From: an uncultured Thioclava sp.
GTDB taxonomy: Bacteria; Pseudomonadota; Alphaproteobacteria; Rhodobacterales; Rhodobacteraceae
Assembly: GCF_913064665.1 (NCBI RefSeq)
Contig: NZ_CAJYBT010000038.1
Span: 1 to 33,474 of the forward strand
Direction of reading: 5' to 3'
Length of the DNA: 33,474 nucleotides
Below are positions 16,485 to 24,856 of the stretch, in pieces (within the stretch, counting starts at the first letter, position 1; each line of letters starts with the position of its first letter). Both the position numbers and the translations under genes were made by a program. The notes under the pieces were generated by a model. The model saw nothing but the letters and a program-made list of their open reading frames with translations, was not told where the DNA came from and searched no databases.

Positions 16485-16508
16485 GCCCCGGCGCGCGGTC
16501 GCCGGGGC
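16485..16508 (+). terminator. Strong hairpin after the peroxiredoxin gene
   Basis: GCCCCGGCG and CGCCGGGGC form a perfect nine-base stem with a six-base loop, starting six bases after the stop codon. Only CTTCAC follows, so it lacks a proper T tract, but its placement and strength favour a terminator. Confidence 0.55.
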
Positions 16509-16541
16509 CTTCACAACGTGAGTGAAATTCAAAGGAAAACT

Positions 16542-16790
16542 ATGATGCCCAGGATCTAAAATATCGACAGTCTTCGCAATATTCTGGGCCAGTCGTTCGG
16601 ACCCTAGGTCCGAACCCCGTGGTTATCACTGGAATGTGGAAGGGCCGCAATTTCGCCAGCTGCATATGCTGTTCGAAGAGCAGTACCAGAGCCTCTGGGC
16701 CGCGCTGGATGAGATCGCTGAACGCATCCGCTGCCTTGGTGCCTATGCGCCCGGATCGTTGAGCGAGCTGATGGCGCGGGCCGCTTTTGC
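16542..16790 (+). pseudogene. dps: Broken Dps family DNA-protecting ferritin
   Basis: Dps stores iron and shields DNA during starvation and oxidative stress. A ribosome binding site (AAAGGA) precedes ATG 16542, but a TAA follows after five codons. The frame then gives [15 protein letters not shown] and another stop. In a different frame from about 16612 it continues [19 protein letters not shown], then [24 protein letters not shown], the ferroxidase-site helix of Dps. Similarity ends near 16790, about half of the usual 160 residues. It has two stops, a frameshift, an internal deletion and a lost 3' half. It follows the peroxiredoxin and OxyR-like genes, so the peroxide cluster once included it. 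Confidence 0.82.
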
Positions 16791-16798
16791 CTTGGCGC

Positions 16799-17128
16799 TC
16801 AGATCGCGCTGCTCAGAGATTGCGAAATCAAACGGGCGCGCGTGGGTGCATTAAAGGGATGGACGAGCGCGTTCTCAAGCGCTGCCACTTTGACATAGCC
16901 AAGATCGCTCAGATCGGCTGTCTTCCCGGTGATCTGCTGCACGCGCGTCTGATCAAACAGACTCAGATGCGGATCAGCGGGCATGAAATAGGATGGATCC
17001 GCCCCGTTTTGCCCGGCACTGTTTGGGCTGGCCATCATTTCGCTAGGCTGGCCATTTTTGGCCAAAACCGGAGAGGCTGCGACGAGTGCCAAGGCGCTGG
17101 CTGCAAAAACCTGCGTTAATTTTGTCAT
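16799..17128 (-). CDS. Small secreted protein of unknown function
   Basis: A 109-residue protein with a clear Sec signal peptide: KLTQVF, a hydrophobic core [12 protein letters not shown] and an Ala-rich cleavage site at VLA, leaving a mature protein of about 85 residues. The mature part is polar, with [20 protein letters not shown] and [13 protein letters not shown], and has no cysteine. AAAGGAAG stands at good distance before the ATG at 17128, which supports expression. I do not recognise the family. It ends against the dps remnant on the other strand. Confidence 0.6.
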   Translation of the reverse strand: MTKLTQVFAASALALVAASPVLAKNGQPSEMMASPNSAGQNGADPSYFMPADPHLSLFDQTRVQQITGKTADLSDLGYVKVAALENALVHPFNAPTRARLISQSLSSAI

Positions 17129-17511
17129 GGGTCTTCCTTTCCGGTTTGGTTGCGTAAAGCCCGCAAACTATGCGTTGTCCTGCTGCTCTGATCGACGCCT
17201 CGCCCGCGCATCCCAGATCTTCGCTGGTTGCGACATTCTATCATCAATTCTGGACCTTGGGGCGCTATGACAAGGTCACGCCTGCGCAAGTTTCGGTGAA
17301 GCTCGCGCTGATCACCGCTGGATCACACAGCGCGCAGCGAGTGCGGTAGCTGCCCGCGTGAACAGGGGGCGTTGCGGGTCAGAGTGCAATTCTTGATTGA
17401 ACCATAGCAAGGCGTAAGGAAAAGTATTTCGTTCGCGATTTCTATGTGTTAGCGTTTATTGAGCAGTAAATGAGGGCCGAAAAACAGGCCCCGGTGGACG
17501 AGACGAGGCAG
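17129..17511. other. Intergenic stretch of 383 bases, nothing firm
   Basis: No gene with a believable start, ribosome binding site and domain is seen. A 60-codon frame from ATG 17170 contains FWTLGRYDKVTPAQ, faintly like the N-terminal region of P4-type integrases, but too weak to call. The last 110 bases are richer in A+T and probably contain the promoter of the second Hint gene. Confidence 0.35.
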
Positions 17512-18579
17512 ATGAACAAGGCGCGCTATCAAGGCACGTTCGTCATTTCATGGGCGCAGACGGAAATCGACGGCACGCCGTCGCCGGCACCCGATATCGT
17601 GACGGTGGGGGCCAATTGGCGCTGGAGTGGCGAGGCGCTGCGCGTCGATGGCCCCAATGATTTACTGATCTTGCGCGATGCGTTGGGCGATGATCTGCGC
17701 CGGGAGAGGGCCGCCAAAGTGGTGCGTCGTTTGCTGGGCGATGCGCTGGGCGCACGCCGCTTGCCGATTGATCTGCCCGAAGATCAAGACAGCCCAAATC
17801 AAAGCTTTACCGTCACCGATGGCTATCACGCCTATGTCGTGACGCTGATTGAATTGTCCGATACTGGTGCGCGTTTGTTGATGTTTTCGGGGCGTATTCC
17901 GCCCGCTGACAGCGATCTTTGGGTCGTGGATCGCGCGCTGGATTTGCGGCCCAAAGCGGCGCGCAACGGGCCTGCCGGGGTGATCTGTTTCACGCCCGGC
18001 ACGCTGATCAACACGCCTGATGGCCGTCGCCCCGTCGAGGCATTGCGCCCCGGCGATGCGGTGGCCACGCGCGATGACGGCGCCCAAGCGATCCGCTGGA
18101 TTGGGCAGCGCCGGATTTCGGGCGCGCGCCTTCATGCGATGCCGCATCTGCGCCCGGTGCGGATCGCGGGCGGGGCGCTGGGGCTGGATCGTCCCGATGC
18201 CGACCTGCTGGTGTCGCCACAGCACCGGATGTTGCTGCGCGGCCCCTCAGCGCGCGCGCTTTTTGCCGAGGATGAGGTTCTGGTGCGGGCCTGCGATCTG
18301 GTCAATGGCCGCTCGATCCGATTTGAAGGCGGCATGCCTGAGTTGCACTATATTCACCTTCTGCTGGATCGCCACGAAGTGCTTTGGGCCAATGGCTTGG
18401 AGACCGAAAGTTTCCATCCTGCCTCGACCGCGCTGGAAATGATCGCGCCCGATCAGCGTGCGGGCCTGAGCGAAATTGTCCCCAAGGTCGCGGATAACCC
18501 GCTCAGTTATGGTGCCTATGCAAGGCGCGCGCTGAAATCCTCGGAAGCCGCGATTTTGCGTCACGATCTGGCCGCCTGA
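17512..18579 (+). CDS. Hint-domain protein with intact catalytic Cys
   Basis: A 355-residue protein. Residues 1-150 form a beta-rich N-terminal part (YQGTFVISWAQTEIDG, VGANWRWSGEALRVDGP). From residue 158 to about 300 a Hint_2-type domain follows: ICFTPGTLINTPDGRRPVEAL with Cys159 as expected nucleophile, GDAVATRDDGAQAIRWIG, SPQHR at 235-239 and RHEVLWANG with His288. Such Hint proteins are frequent in Rhodobacterales, but their role (self-cleavage, cholesterol-like ligation or other) is not settled. The start at 17512 is chosen because MNKARYQGTFVISW resembles relatives; an upstream ATG at 17470 is possible. It has no signal peptide and no obvious partner gene. Confidence 0.85.
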   Translation: MNKARYQGTFVISWAQTEIDGTPSPAPDIVTVGANWRWSGEALRVDGPNDLLILRDALGDDLRRERAAKVVRRLLGDALGARRLPIDLPEDQDSPNQSFTVTDGYHAYVVTLIELSDTGARLLMFSGRIPPADSDLWVVDRALDLRPKAARNGPAGVICFTPGTLINTPDGRRPVEALRPGDAVATRDDGAQAIRWIGQRRISGARLHAMPHLRPVRIAGGALGLDRPDADLLVSPQHRMLLRGPSARALFAEDEVLVRACDLVNGRSIRFEGGMPELHYIHLLLDRHEVLWANGLETESFHPASTALEMIAPDQRAGLSEIVPKVADNPLSYGAYARRALKSSEAAILRHDLAA

Positions 18580-18606
18580 GCCGCGATCTGGCGCGGGTTG
18601 CGAGCC

Positions 18607-18631
18607 TGCGCACAGCCCCTTGCGCATTTTT
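18607..18631 (+). terminator. Rho-independent terminator after the second Hint gene
   Basis: TGCGCA, an eight-base loop, TGCGCA, then TTTTT. The stem is only six bases, but it is G+C rich and directly followed by the T tract, 28 bases after the stop codon. Confidence 0.6.
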
Positions 18632-18683
18632 CGTCTTTTCTCGACGCGCGCCTGCCCCTAGTTTTGGCTCAAAAGGGGGCGTT

Positions 18684-19457
18684 ATGACCAGACCAGTCGT
18701 CGGCATCATCGGCAATCGCGGCCTTGTGGGCGATCGCTATCCCGTCCATGAGGGCGGGCAGCTGAACTCGCAAGCGATCAGCCAAGTCTCTGATTGCATT
18801 CCGCTATTGATCCCTGCTGACCCTGAATATTTCTCGATTGAAGAACTGTGCGAGGTCTGTGACGGCTTCTTGCTAACGGGCGGGCGGCCCAATGTGCATC
18901 CTTCTGAATATGGCGAGGAAGCGACCGAAAAGCACGGCACTTTCGATCAGGCCCGCGATGCGATCACGCTGCCACTGGTGCGCCACTGCGTGCAAACGGG
19001 TCAGCCGTTTTTCGGCATTTGCCGTGGTTTCCAAGAGGTGAACGTGGCGATGGGCGGCACGCTTTATCCCGAGATCCGCGAATTGCCGGGCCGGATGAAC
19101 CACCGCATGCCACCTGAGGGCGACTTGGCGCATGGCTTTTCCAATCGTCATAAGGTGATACTGGAACCGGGCGGCAAATTTTCCCAGCTGTTCGGTGCTG
19201 ATGAGGTCGTAACCAACACGCTGCACGGGCAGGGGATTTGCCAGCCCGGCGCGCGTATCGTTGTCGAGGGACGCGCCGAAGATGGCACGCCCGAGGCGAT
19301 CTGGGTGCGCGGCGCGCCCGGTTTCACGATGTCGGTGCAATGGCATCCCGAATGGCAGGCGGCGGATGATCCCGTCTCGCGCCCGCTGTTTGAGGCGTTC
19401 GGTCATGCGGTGCGCGATTGGGCCGCTGGAAAACATCGCGCGGCCTGTGTCGCCTGA
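18684..19457 (+). CDS. Gamma-glutamyl-gamma-aminobutyrate hydrolase family protein (class I GATase-like)
   Basis: A glutamine-amidotransferase-like hydrolase of 257 residues, related to PuuD (peptidase C26). The nucleophile elbow is GICRGFQEVN with Cys113. The catalytic His221 and Glu223 lie in SVQWHPEWQ, and LLTGGRPNVHPSEYG around residues 64-77 is the usual substrate-side loop. PuuD cleaves gamma-glutamyl-GABA in putrescine breakdown, but no other putrescine gene is near, so the true substrate is open. The start at 18684 has GGGGGCGTT before it. A broken lyxose isomerase follows 16 bases on and may once have shared the transcript. Confidence 0.9.
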   Translation: MTRPVVGIIGNRGLVGDRYPVHEGGQLNSQAISQVSDCIPLLIPADPEYFSIEELCEVCDGFLLTGGRPNVHPSEYGEEATEKHGTFDQARDAITLPLVRHCVQTGQPFFGICRGFQEVNVAMGGTLYPEIRELPGRMNHRMPPEGDLAHGFSNRHKVILEPGGKFSQLFGADEVVTNTLHGQGICQPGARIVVEGRAEDGTPEAIWVRGAPGFTMSVQWHPEWQAADDPVSRPLFEAFGHAVRDWAAGKHRAACVA

Positions 19458-19473
19458 CCCCTTGGGACGGGAT

Positions 19474-19975
19474 ATGAAACGCTCGCGCGTCAATGAGATC
19501 ATGGTTCAGGCCGAAGAGATGATCCTCGAATTTGGTTTCTGCCTGCCGCCCTTTGCCTAGTGGAGCCCGGCCGAGTTTCGCGCCCGGCTACCCCAGACGC
19601 AACGTGTGCTCGAGGCCCAGATGGGGTGGGAATCACTGATTTCAGGCAGGGCGATTGAGCTGTGCGGTTCGAACGCGCAGGGGGCTACGAATGCCATGGC
19701 GGGCGGGATCGTGATGTGTGACGGGCAGCCGCGCCGCTATGGGCCGGGCGAGGTCTTGATCTTGCGTCCGGGCGCAAGCGTGATGCTGCGCCCGGGTGAT
19801 TGGCACGCCTTTTGGGGCGAGGGCGATGATGTGCTGATCGGCGAGGTCTCGACGGTGAATGACGACCGCACCGACACTATCTTTCGCGACCCGATTGGCG
19901 CGGTTCTCCGACATCGAGGAAGACGAAGCGCCGCGCCATCTATTGGTCAACGATTACGACAGGTTTTTGTCGTAA
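19474..19975 (+). pseudogene. Broken D-lyxose ketol-isomerase
   Basis: The family interconverts D-lyxose with D-xylulose and D-mannose with D-fructose. The frame from ATG 19474 begins MKRSRVNEIMVQAEEMILEF. TAG at 19558-19560 follows, where relatives have Tyr (PPFAYWSP), then WSPAEFRARLPQT. It jumps to AIELCGSNAQGATNA, which implies loss of the central segment that holds the metal-binding HxHxxK...E motif. The C-terminal part (GDWHAFWGEGDDVLIGEVS) is well preserved but shifts frame near 19900; the true end DIEEDEAPRHLLVNDYDRFLS reads in another frame to TAA 19973-19975. One nonsense codon, a deletion and a frameshift make it clearly dead. Confidence 0.85.
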
Positions 19976-20827
19976 TTACAGATATTTGGCGGCCTCTTTT
20001 CGGGCAAAGCTCTTGAGCCGCTCGCCATGCGCGAGCAGCCATGCTTGCACCCGCTCGGGGTCTTTCTTGGACAGCTCGCGCAGCCACCACGCGATGGCTT
20101 TTTGAATGAACCAGTCGCGATCTTCTGCCAGCGCTTCGGCCCAGCCCAAGACGCGCTCGCGCACGGCCAGATCGTCGGGTTTGGGGTTGCGAAGCTTTGT
20201 CCAAGGGAGCGTGATCACAAAGGCGGCGCGCCGCGTCCACATCTGCTCGCTTTGGGTCCAGCTTTCGACCTGATCCAGTCGCGACGGATCGGCCACCACC
20301 CGTTTTTCACCCGCTTTGCACACGGTATCGGCAATCGCCCAAGCGTCCAATTGCGCCACCCAAGAGGCGATCAGATCCCACGCCGCCTCATCGGGGCGCA
20401 GCCGCGCTTGCACCAACAACTTCGCCGCTGCAATCCGCGCCTCGTGGATGTCGCTATCCCACAATCCGCGCGCCAGTTCGACCCGACCCGGCACATCCAG
20501 TTGCCCGCGCCACAGCGTGACCATATCGTCGATCGCAGGGGTCGAAACGCCAAGATAGCGCCGCTCGGCCTTGTGATAGGCCGCCATTTCCGCTGCCTTT
20601 TCCGCGTTTTGCCAGCTTTCGAGCGCAAAGAGTGCGTCCTCCAGGCTGGGCGGAGGGCCAAGCGGATCGCTCTCCTCCTCAGCCTCGGCAAAGCTTTCAT
20701 AGTCGGCGTCCGAGGCGGCATAGGCCTGTGCCTCGGCATGCAGGCGGGCCTCTTCTTCGGGGGGGAGAGGGGCGAAATCCTGCGCGCTGGGGCGGGCGAT
20801 GCCCCGCTTGCCACGTTTGCGGCTCAT
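19976..20827 (-). CDS. DNA alkylation repair protein, AlkD-like
   Basis: A 283-residue HEAT-like repeat protein of the AlkC/AlkD superfamily, whose members excise or bind alkylated bases. After an acidic, low-complexity N-terminal region of about 85 residues (PPEEEARLHAEAQAYAASDADYE), the repeats begin with KAERRYLGVSTPAIDDM. They include RVELARGLWDSDIHEARIAAAKLL, LDAWAIADTVCK, WTRRAAFVITLP and DRDWFIQKAIAWWLRELSKKDPE, a segment with the Trp/Arg-rich lesion-facing surface of AlkD. Its start codon overlaps the glmS stop by four bases (ATGA), so it is translationally coupled to glmS. Confidence 0.88.
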   Translation of the reverse strand: MSRKRGKRGIARPSAQDFAPLPPEEEARLHAEAQAYAASDADYESFAEAEEESDPLGPPPSLEDALFALESWQNAEKAAEMAAYHKAERRYLGVSTPAIDDMVTLWRGQLDVPGRVELARGLWDSDIHEARIAAAKLLVQARLRPDEAAWDLIASWVAQLDAWAIADTVCKAGEKRVVADPSRLDQVESWTQSEQMWTRRAAFVITLPWTKLRNPKPDDLAVRERVLGWAEALAEDRDWFIQKAIAWWLRELSKKDPERVQAWLLAHGERLKSFARKEAAKYL

Positions 20828-22638
20828 TCGACCGTCACCGACTTTGCCAGATTGCGGGGCTGATCCACATCCGTTCCTTTCGCGACTGCTGTGTGATAGG
20901 CCAGCAGTTGCGCTGGTATTGCATAAAGGATTGGCGCGAAAGGTTCTGCGATTTCAGGCAGTTGTAGCTGCGCCCATGTGCCGTCACCGGCCGCTGTCAA
21001 ACCCTTGGCATCCGAGGCCAGCAACACCATCCCGTGACGCGCCATAACTTCTTGCATATTCGAGACGGTCTTGTCGAACAGCCGATCAAAGGGGGCCATG
21101 ACAATCACCGGAACCATTCGGTCAATCAGTGCAATGGGGCCGTGTTTCAGCTCGCCACTCGCATAACCTTCGGCATGTATATAGCTGATTTCCTTGAGTT
21201 TCAGCGCGCCTTCCAGCGCCAGCGGATACATCGGCCCACGCCCCAGGAACAAGATATCCTGCGCTTCGGCCAAGCTTTCGGCGAGCTTGGCGATTGGCTC
21301 GGACAGCGCCAGCGCGGTGTTCATCAACCCGGGCAGGGCGCGCAGAGCATCGGCATGGCCGTCCAGCGTCGGCCCGTCCAGTTCGTCGCGGTCACGCCCG
21401 GCCTTGAGCGCCATCACCGCCAGCACCAGAAGCTGCGCGGTAAACGCTTTGGTCGAGGCCACGCCGACCTCAACCCCTGCCATGATCGGCAGCGCAATAT
21501 CGCATTCGCGCGCGATCGAGGAGGTCGGCACGTTCACCACGGCGACGGTCTTGGCGACCTTTCCTTGGCAATAGCGCAGGGCGGCCAGCGTGTCGGCGGT
21601 CTCGCCCGACTGGCTGACGAAGATCGCAAGGCTGCGCTGCGACAGTGGCGGCTCGCGATAGCGAAATTCCGACGCGACATCGATTTCAACGGGGATGCGC
21701 GCGAACTCCTCGAACCAGTATTTCGCAACCGAGCAGGCGTAAAATGCGGTGCCACAGGCGACCAGCGTGATCCGGTCGATGTCGGAAAAGTCCAACTCTG
21801 CAGGCAGATTCAACCCGGTTTGCGGCAGATAATGTCGCAAAGCGTCAGCCAGCACGACGGGTTGTTCGGCGATCTCCTTGCCCATAAAATGCTTGAACCC
21901 GGCCTTTTCGACCTGCGTCTGGCCCAGATCAATGCGCTGTTCCCCGCGATTGGCGCGCCGCCCGGCGGCGTTGAAAATCTCGGCACCGGCGCGGGTGATG
22001 ATCGCGTAGTCGCCCTCTTCGAGATAGGTGATCCGGTCGGTCATCGGCGCCAGCGCAATCGCGTCGGAGCCGACAAACATCTCGCCATCGCCATGTCCGA
22101 TCGCCAGCGGGCTGCCTTTGCGCGCGGCGATCATCAAATTGTCCTCGCCGTCGAACAACCAAAGCAGGGCAAACGCCCCTTCCAGCTTGCTCAGCGTGGC
22201 AATCGCGGCTTCTTTCGCCCCCATCCCGCGATCCATGAACATCCGCGTCAGCAGCGCCACGGTTTCCGTATCGGTTTGTGTTTCGGGGGTAATTCCGGCC
22301 TCGGCCAGTTCTGCACGCAGCGCGCGATAATTCTCGATGATGCCGTTATGGACAACCGCGACAGGGCCAGAACGGTGCGGATGCGCGTTGGTGGCGGTCG
22401 GCGCGCCATGGGTGGCCCAGCGGGTGTGGCCGATGCCCGATTTGCCTGCAAGTGGCTCATGCACCAGCAGGTCGGACAGGTTCACCAGCTTGCCGACCGC
22501 GCGGCGGCGATCCAGATGACCATTGTTAACGGTCGCGATCCCGGCGCTGTCATAGCCGCGATATTCCAGCCGCTTGAGGCTTTCTACCAGCAGCGGCGCG
22601 ACCTCGTGACTGCCCAGAACTCCTACGATTCCACACAT
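20824..22638 (-). CDS. glmS: Glutamine--fructose-6-phosphate aminotransferase (isomerizing)
   Basis: It makes glucosamine-6-phosphate from fructose-6-phosphate and glutamine, the first step to UDP-N-acetylglucosamine for peptidoglycan and lipopolysaccharide. The 604-residue protein starts MCGIVGVLG, so Cys2 becomes the N-terminal nucleophile. RWATHGAPTATNAHPH and HNGIIENY mark the glutaminase domain. Two SIS domains follow with ACGTAFYACSVAKYW, VSQSGETADTLAALRYC and the end LLAYHTAVAKGTDVDQPRNLAKSVTVE. It directly follows glmU on the same strand without a gap and precedes the AlkD-like gene. No glmS ribozyme is expected or seen. Confidence 0.97.
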   Translation of the reverse strand: MCGIVGVLGSHEVAPLLVESLKRLEYRGYDSAGIATVNNGHLDRRRAVGKLVNLSDLLVHEPLAGKSGIGHTRWATHGAPTATNAHPHRSGPVAVVHNGIIENYRALRAELAEAGITPETQTDTETVALLTRMFMDRGMGAKEAAIATLSKLEGAFALLWLFDGEDNLMIAARKGSPLAIGHGDGEMFVGSDAIALAPMTDRITYLEEGDYAIITRAGAEIFNAAGRRANRGEQRIDLGQTQVEKAGFKHFMGKEIAEQPVVLADALRHYLPQTGLNLPAELDFSDIDRITLVACGTAFYACSVAKYWFEEFARIPVEIDVASEFRYREPPLSQRSLAIFVSQSGETADTLAALRYCQGKVAKTVAVVNVPTSSIARECDIALPIMAGVEVGVASTKAFTAQLLVLAVMALKAGRDRDELDGPTLDGHADALRALPGLMNTALALSEPIAKLAESLAEAQDILFLGRGPMYPLALEGALKLKEISYIHAEGYASGELKHGPIALIDRMVPVIVMAPFDRLFDKTVSNMQEVMARHGMVLLASDAKGLTAAGDGTWAQLQLPEIAEPFAPILYAIPAQLLAYHTAVAKGTDVDQPRNLAKSVTVE

Positions 22639-23985
22639 TTACGAGCCTTTCTTCATGCGCGCTTTTTCCGCGCGCAGCTTGGCGAAAAGTTTCGCGGCAA
22701 GTCCGGGCCGGTTGACCTGTTTGGCGCGGCCCAAGGCGATGGCATCGGCGGGCACATCCTCGGTGATGACCGAACCAGACCCCGTCAGCGCGCCAGAGCC
22801 CACCGAGACCGGGGCGACCAGCATCGTGTCAGACCCAATGAAAGCATTGGCTCCGATCGTGGTGCGATGCTTCATCACGCCATCATAATTGCAGGTGATT
22901 GTGCCTGCGCCAATATTGGTCTGCGCGCCGATATCGGCATCGCCCAGATAGGTGAGGTGGCCGACCTTGACCCCTTCGGCGAGAACCGAGTTCTTCACCT
23001 CAACGAAATTGCCGATATGCACATCCTCGGCCAATTCGGCGCCGGGGCGCAGCCGCGCAAACGGCCCCACGCTGGCCCCGCGCGAGATATGGCAGCCTTC
23101 GAGATGACAGAAGGCCTCGATCTGCGCGCCGCTCTCCACAGTCACATCGGGGCCAAAGACGACATTCGGGCCGATCACCACATCGCTGCCCAGATAAGTG
23201 TCGAGCGCGAAATACACGGTCTGCGGATCGACCATCGTGACACCATTTTCCAGCGCCTCGGCGCGGGCGCGGGCCTGAAACTGCGCCTCGGCACGGGCGA
23301 GTTCGGCGCGGGTGTTGATGCCCAGCGTCTCGGCCTCGTCACAGGTCACGACTTGGGCCGACAGCCCTTGGGCGCGCGCGGCGGCCACGATATCGGTGAG
23401 GTAATATTCGCCCGAGGCATTGTCGTTGCTGAGGCCGCTTACCAGCGTGCCCAACAGCGCTGCGTCACAGGCAATAACGCCGGAATTGCAAAGTGTTATC
23501 GCGCGCTCTTCATCCGTCGCATCCTTGAATTCGACGATCCGCTCTAGCATCGCGCCTTGCGTTACAAGCCGGCCGTAACGCCCCGGATCAGCCGCTTCAA
23601 AGCCCAGCACGGTCACGGCCGCGTCGCTGGCGGCCATCTGCTCCAGCGTCTCGGGGGAGATGAAGGGCGTGTCGCCATAAAGGACAATCACGCGCCCCTC
23701 AAACCCGTCCAGCGCGGGCAGGGCTTGGGCCACCGCATGACCGGTGCCAAGCTGTTCCTCTTGCAGCACGATCTCGGCCTCGGGCGCGATTTTCGCCGCA
23801 GCCCGGCCCACCTGATCCGCACCATGCCCGGCCACCACGATCACGCGCGCCGGTTCCAAGCTGCGCGCCGAGGCCAGCGCATGGGCCAGCAGCGGCGCAC
23901 GCCCGATCTGGTGGAGCACCTTGGGGAGGTCAGACATCATACGGGTGCCTTGCCCCGCCGCGAGGGTGATCAGCGCAATTGCCAT
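22639..23985 (-). CDS. glmU: Bifunctional UDP-N-acetylglucosamine pyrophosphorylase / glucosamine-1-phosphate N-acetyltransferase
   Basis: It catalyses the last two steps to UDP-N-acetylglucosamine. In 448 residues the N-terminal uridylyltransferase has LAAGQGTRMMSDLPKVLH (from residue 8), QLGTGHAV and YGDTPFI. The C-terminal left-handed beta-helix has the hexapeptide repeats IGPNVVFGPDVTVESGAQI, GPFARLRPGAELAEDVHIGNFVEVKNS and TNIGAGTITCNYDG with the acetyltransferase site. The start at 23985 (MAIALITLAAGQGTRM) is the family start; the reading frame extends 83 codons further upstream into the divergent gph gene and should not be used. It heads the operon glmU-glmS-alkD-like. Confidence 0.97.
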   Translation of the reverse strand: MAIALITLAAGQGTRMMSDLPKVLHQIGRAPLLAHALASARSLEPARVIVVAGHGADQVGRAAAKIAPEAEIVLQEEQLGTGHAVAQALPALDGFEGRVIVLYGDTPFISPETLEQMAASDAAVTVLGFEAADPGRYGRLVTQGAMLERIVEFKDATDEERAITLCNSGVIACDAALLGTLVSGLSNDNASGEYYLTDIVAAARAQGLSAQVVTCDEAETLGINTRAELARAEAQFQARARAEALENGVTMVDPQTVYFALDTYLGSDVVIGPNVVFGPDVTVESGAQIEAFCHLEGCHISRGASVGPFARLRPGAELAEDVHIGNFVEVKNSVLAEGVKVGHLTYLGDADIGAQTNIGAGTITCNYDGVMKHRTTIGANAFIGSDTMLVAPVSVGSGALTGSGSVITEDVPADAIALGRAKQVNRPGLAAKLFAKLRAEKARMKKGS

Positions 23986-24093
23986 GAAACGTGCCTTTTC
24001 TTCTGCTCGCCCCCGTTTTACCCATTGCGCACCTTGCCGCAAGGGCTGTGACTTCACGCTTCCTTTCGCGGTGTTACGAAGATTGGGGGCAAA

Positions 24094-24768
24094 ATGCGCA
24101 CGGTGGTGTTTGATCTGGATGGCACGCTGGCCGATACGTCGGGCGATTTGATCGCGGCGGCGAATGCGTGTTTTGTTGCGCGCGGGCATCGCGGCGTGCT
24201 GGATGCGGGTCAGGATGCGCTGATAGCCTTTCATGGCGGGCGCGCGATGCTGAAGGCCGGCTATGAGCGGCTGGGGCTGGAGCGGGCCGAGGTCGAAGCG
24301 CGCATTGAGGCCGATTATCAGCCGCTACTGGAGCATTACGGGGCCAATATCGACCGCCACACGCAGCTTTACCCCGGCGCGGTGGACGCGGTGAAAACCC
24401 TGCGAGGGCAGGGCTTTGCAACGGCGATCTGCACCAATAAACCCGAGGGGTTGGCGCGCGAATTGGTGGCGCGGCTCGACATCGCGCACCTGTTCGATGC
24501 GCTGATTGGCGCCGATACGTTACCTGTGCGCAAGCCCGCACCTGATCCTTATCTGGCGGCGGTCAGTCAGGCGGGCGGGGCAGTTGAGCGCTCGCTTTTG
24601 GTGGGTGATACCAATACTGATCGCGAAACCGCGCGCGCCGTGGGCGTGCCGTGCATCCTTGTGACCTTCGGCCCCGAGGGGCGCGCGATTGAGCGTCTTT
24701 CCCCCGAGGCGCTGCTTGATCATTTCGACACCCTGCCCGCACTGGTCGCCCGGATGTTGGGCGCCTGA
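24094..24768 (+). CDS. gph: Phosphoglycolate phosphatase (HAD family)
   Basis: A cytoplasmic HAD hydrolase of 224 residues that removes phosphate from 2-phosphoglycolate and similar small metabolites. The four HAD motifs are present: FDLDGTLAD near the N-terminus (nucleophile Asp8), CTNKPEG (motif II), the Lys of RKPAPDPYL and LVGDTNTDRETARAVGVP (motif IV). The cap domain is of the alpha-helical C1 type. It is divergent from glmU with a 108-base gap. Many HAD enzymes have broad specificity, so the substrate is by similarity. Confidence 0.88.
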   Translation: MRTVVFDLDGTLADTSGDLIAAANACFVARGHRGVLDAGQDALIAFHGGRAMLKAGYERLGLERAEVEARIEADYQPLLEHYGANIDRHTQLYPGAVDAVKTLRGQGFATAICTNKPEGLARELVARLDIAHLFDALIGADTLPVRKPAPDPYLAAVSQAGGAVERSLLVGDTNTDRETARAVGVPCILVTFGPEGRAIERLSPEALLDHFDTLPALVARMLGA

Positions 24769-24775
24769 ATTAACC

Positions 24776-24813
24776 CGCGTCCCTGATAATCAGCGCGTCT
24801 TGACAGGGACGCG
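24776..24813 (+). promoter_or_regulatory. Ten-base inverted repeat with embedded TTGACA
   Basis: CGCGTCCCTG and CAGGGACGCG are perfect complements separated by 18 bases. They begin eight bases after the gph stop and end 43 bases before the transporter start codon. A TTGACA (24800-24805) overlaps the right arm and could be a -35 element, though no good -10 follows. The repeat could be the gph terminator (without T tract) or a control site of the transporter. Confidence 0.45.
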
Positions 24814-24856
24814 CGTGCGGCTCAGCTTGGCGCCCTGTCGAAAACTTGGAGATATC

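Noticed and set aside
17170-17349. Possible integrase remnant (FWTLGRYDKVTPAQ)
   Set aside because: Only a faint likeness to the N-terminal part of P4-type integrases, no catalytic residues, no att site or tRNA nearby.
22639-22700. Search for a glmS ribozyme or riboswitch between glmU and glmS
   Set aside because: The two genes abut without a gap, leaving no room for a leader.
21034-23547. Open frame of 837 codons on the + strand opposite glmS and glmU
   Set aside because: It is antisense to two certain genes, its product is rich in His, Gln, Arg and Gly with no known domain, and long antisense frames are usual in high-G+C DNA with strong third-position bias.
23986-24234. Upstream extension of glmU by 83 codons
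   Set aside because: It would run through the divergent gph start, and GlmU proteins begin at the LAAGxGTRM region.
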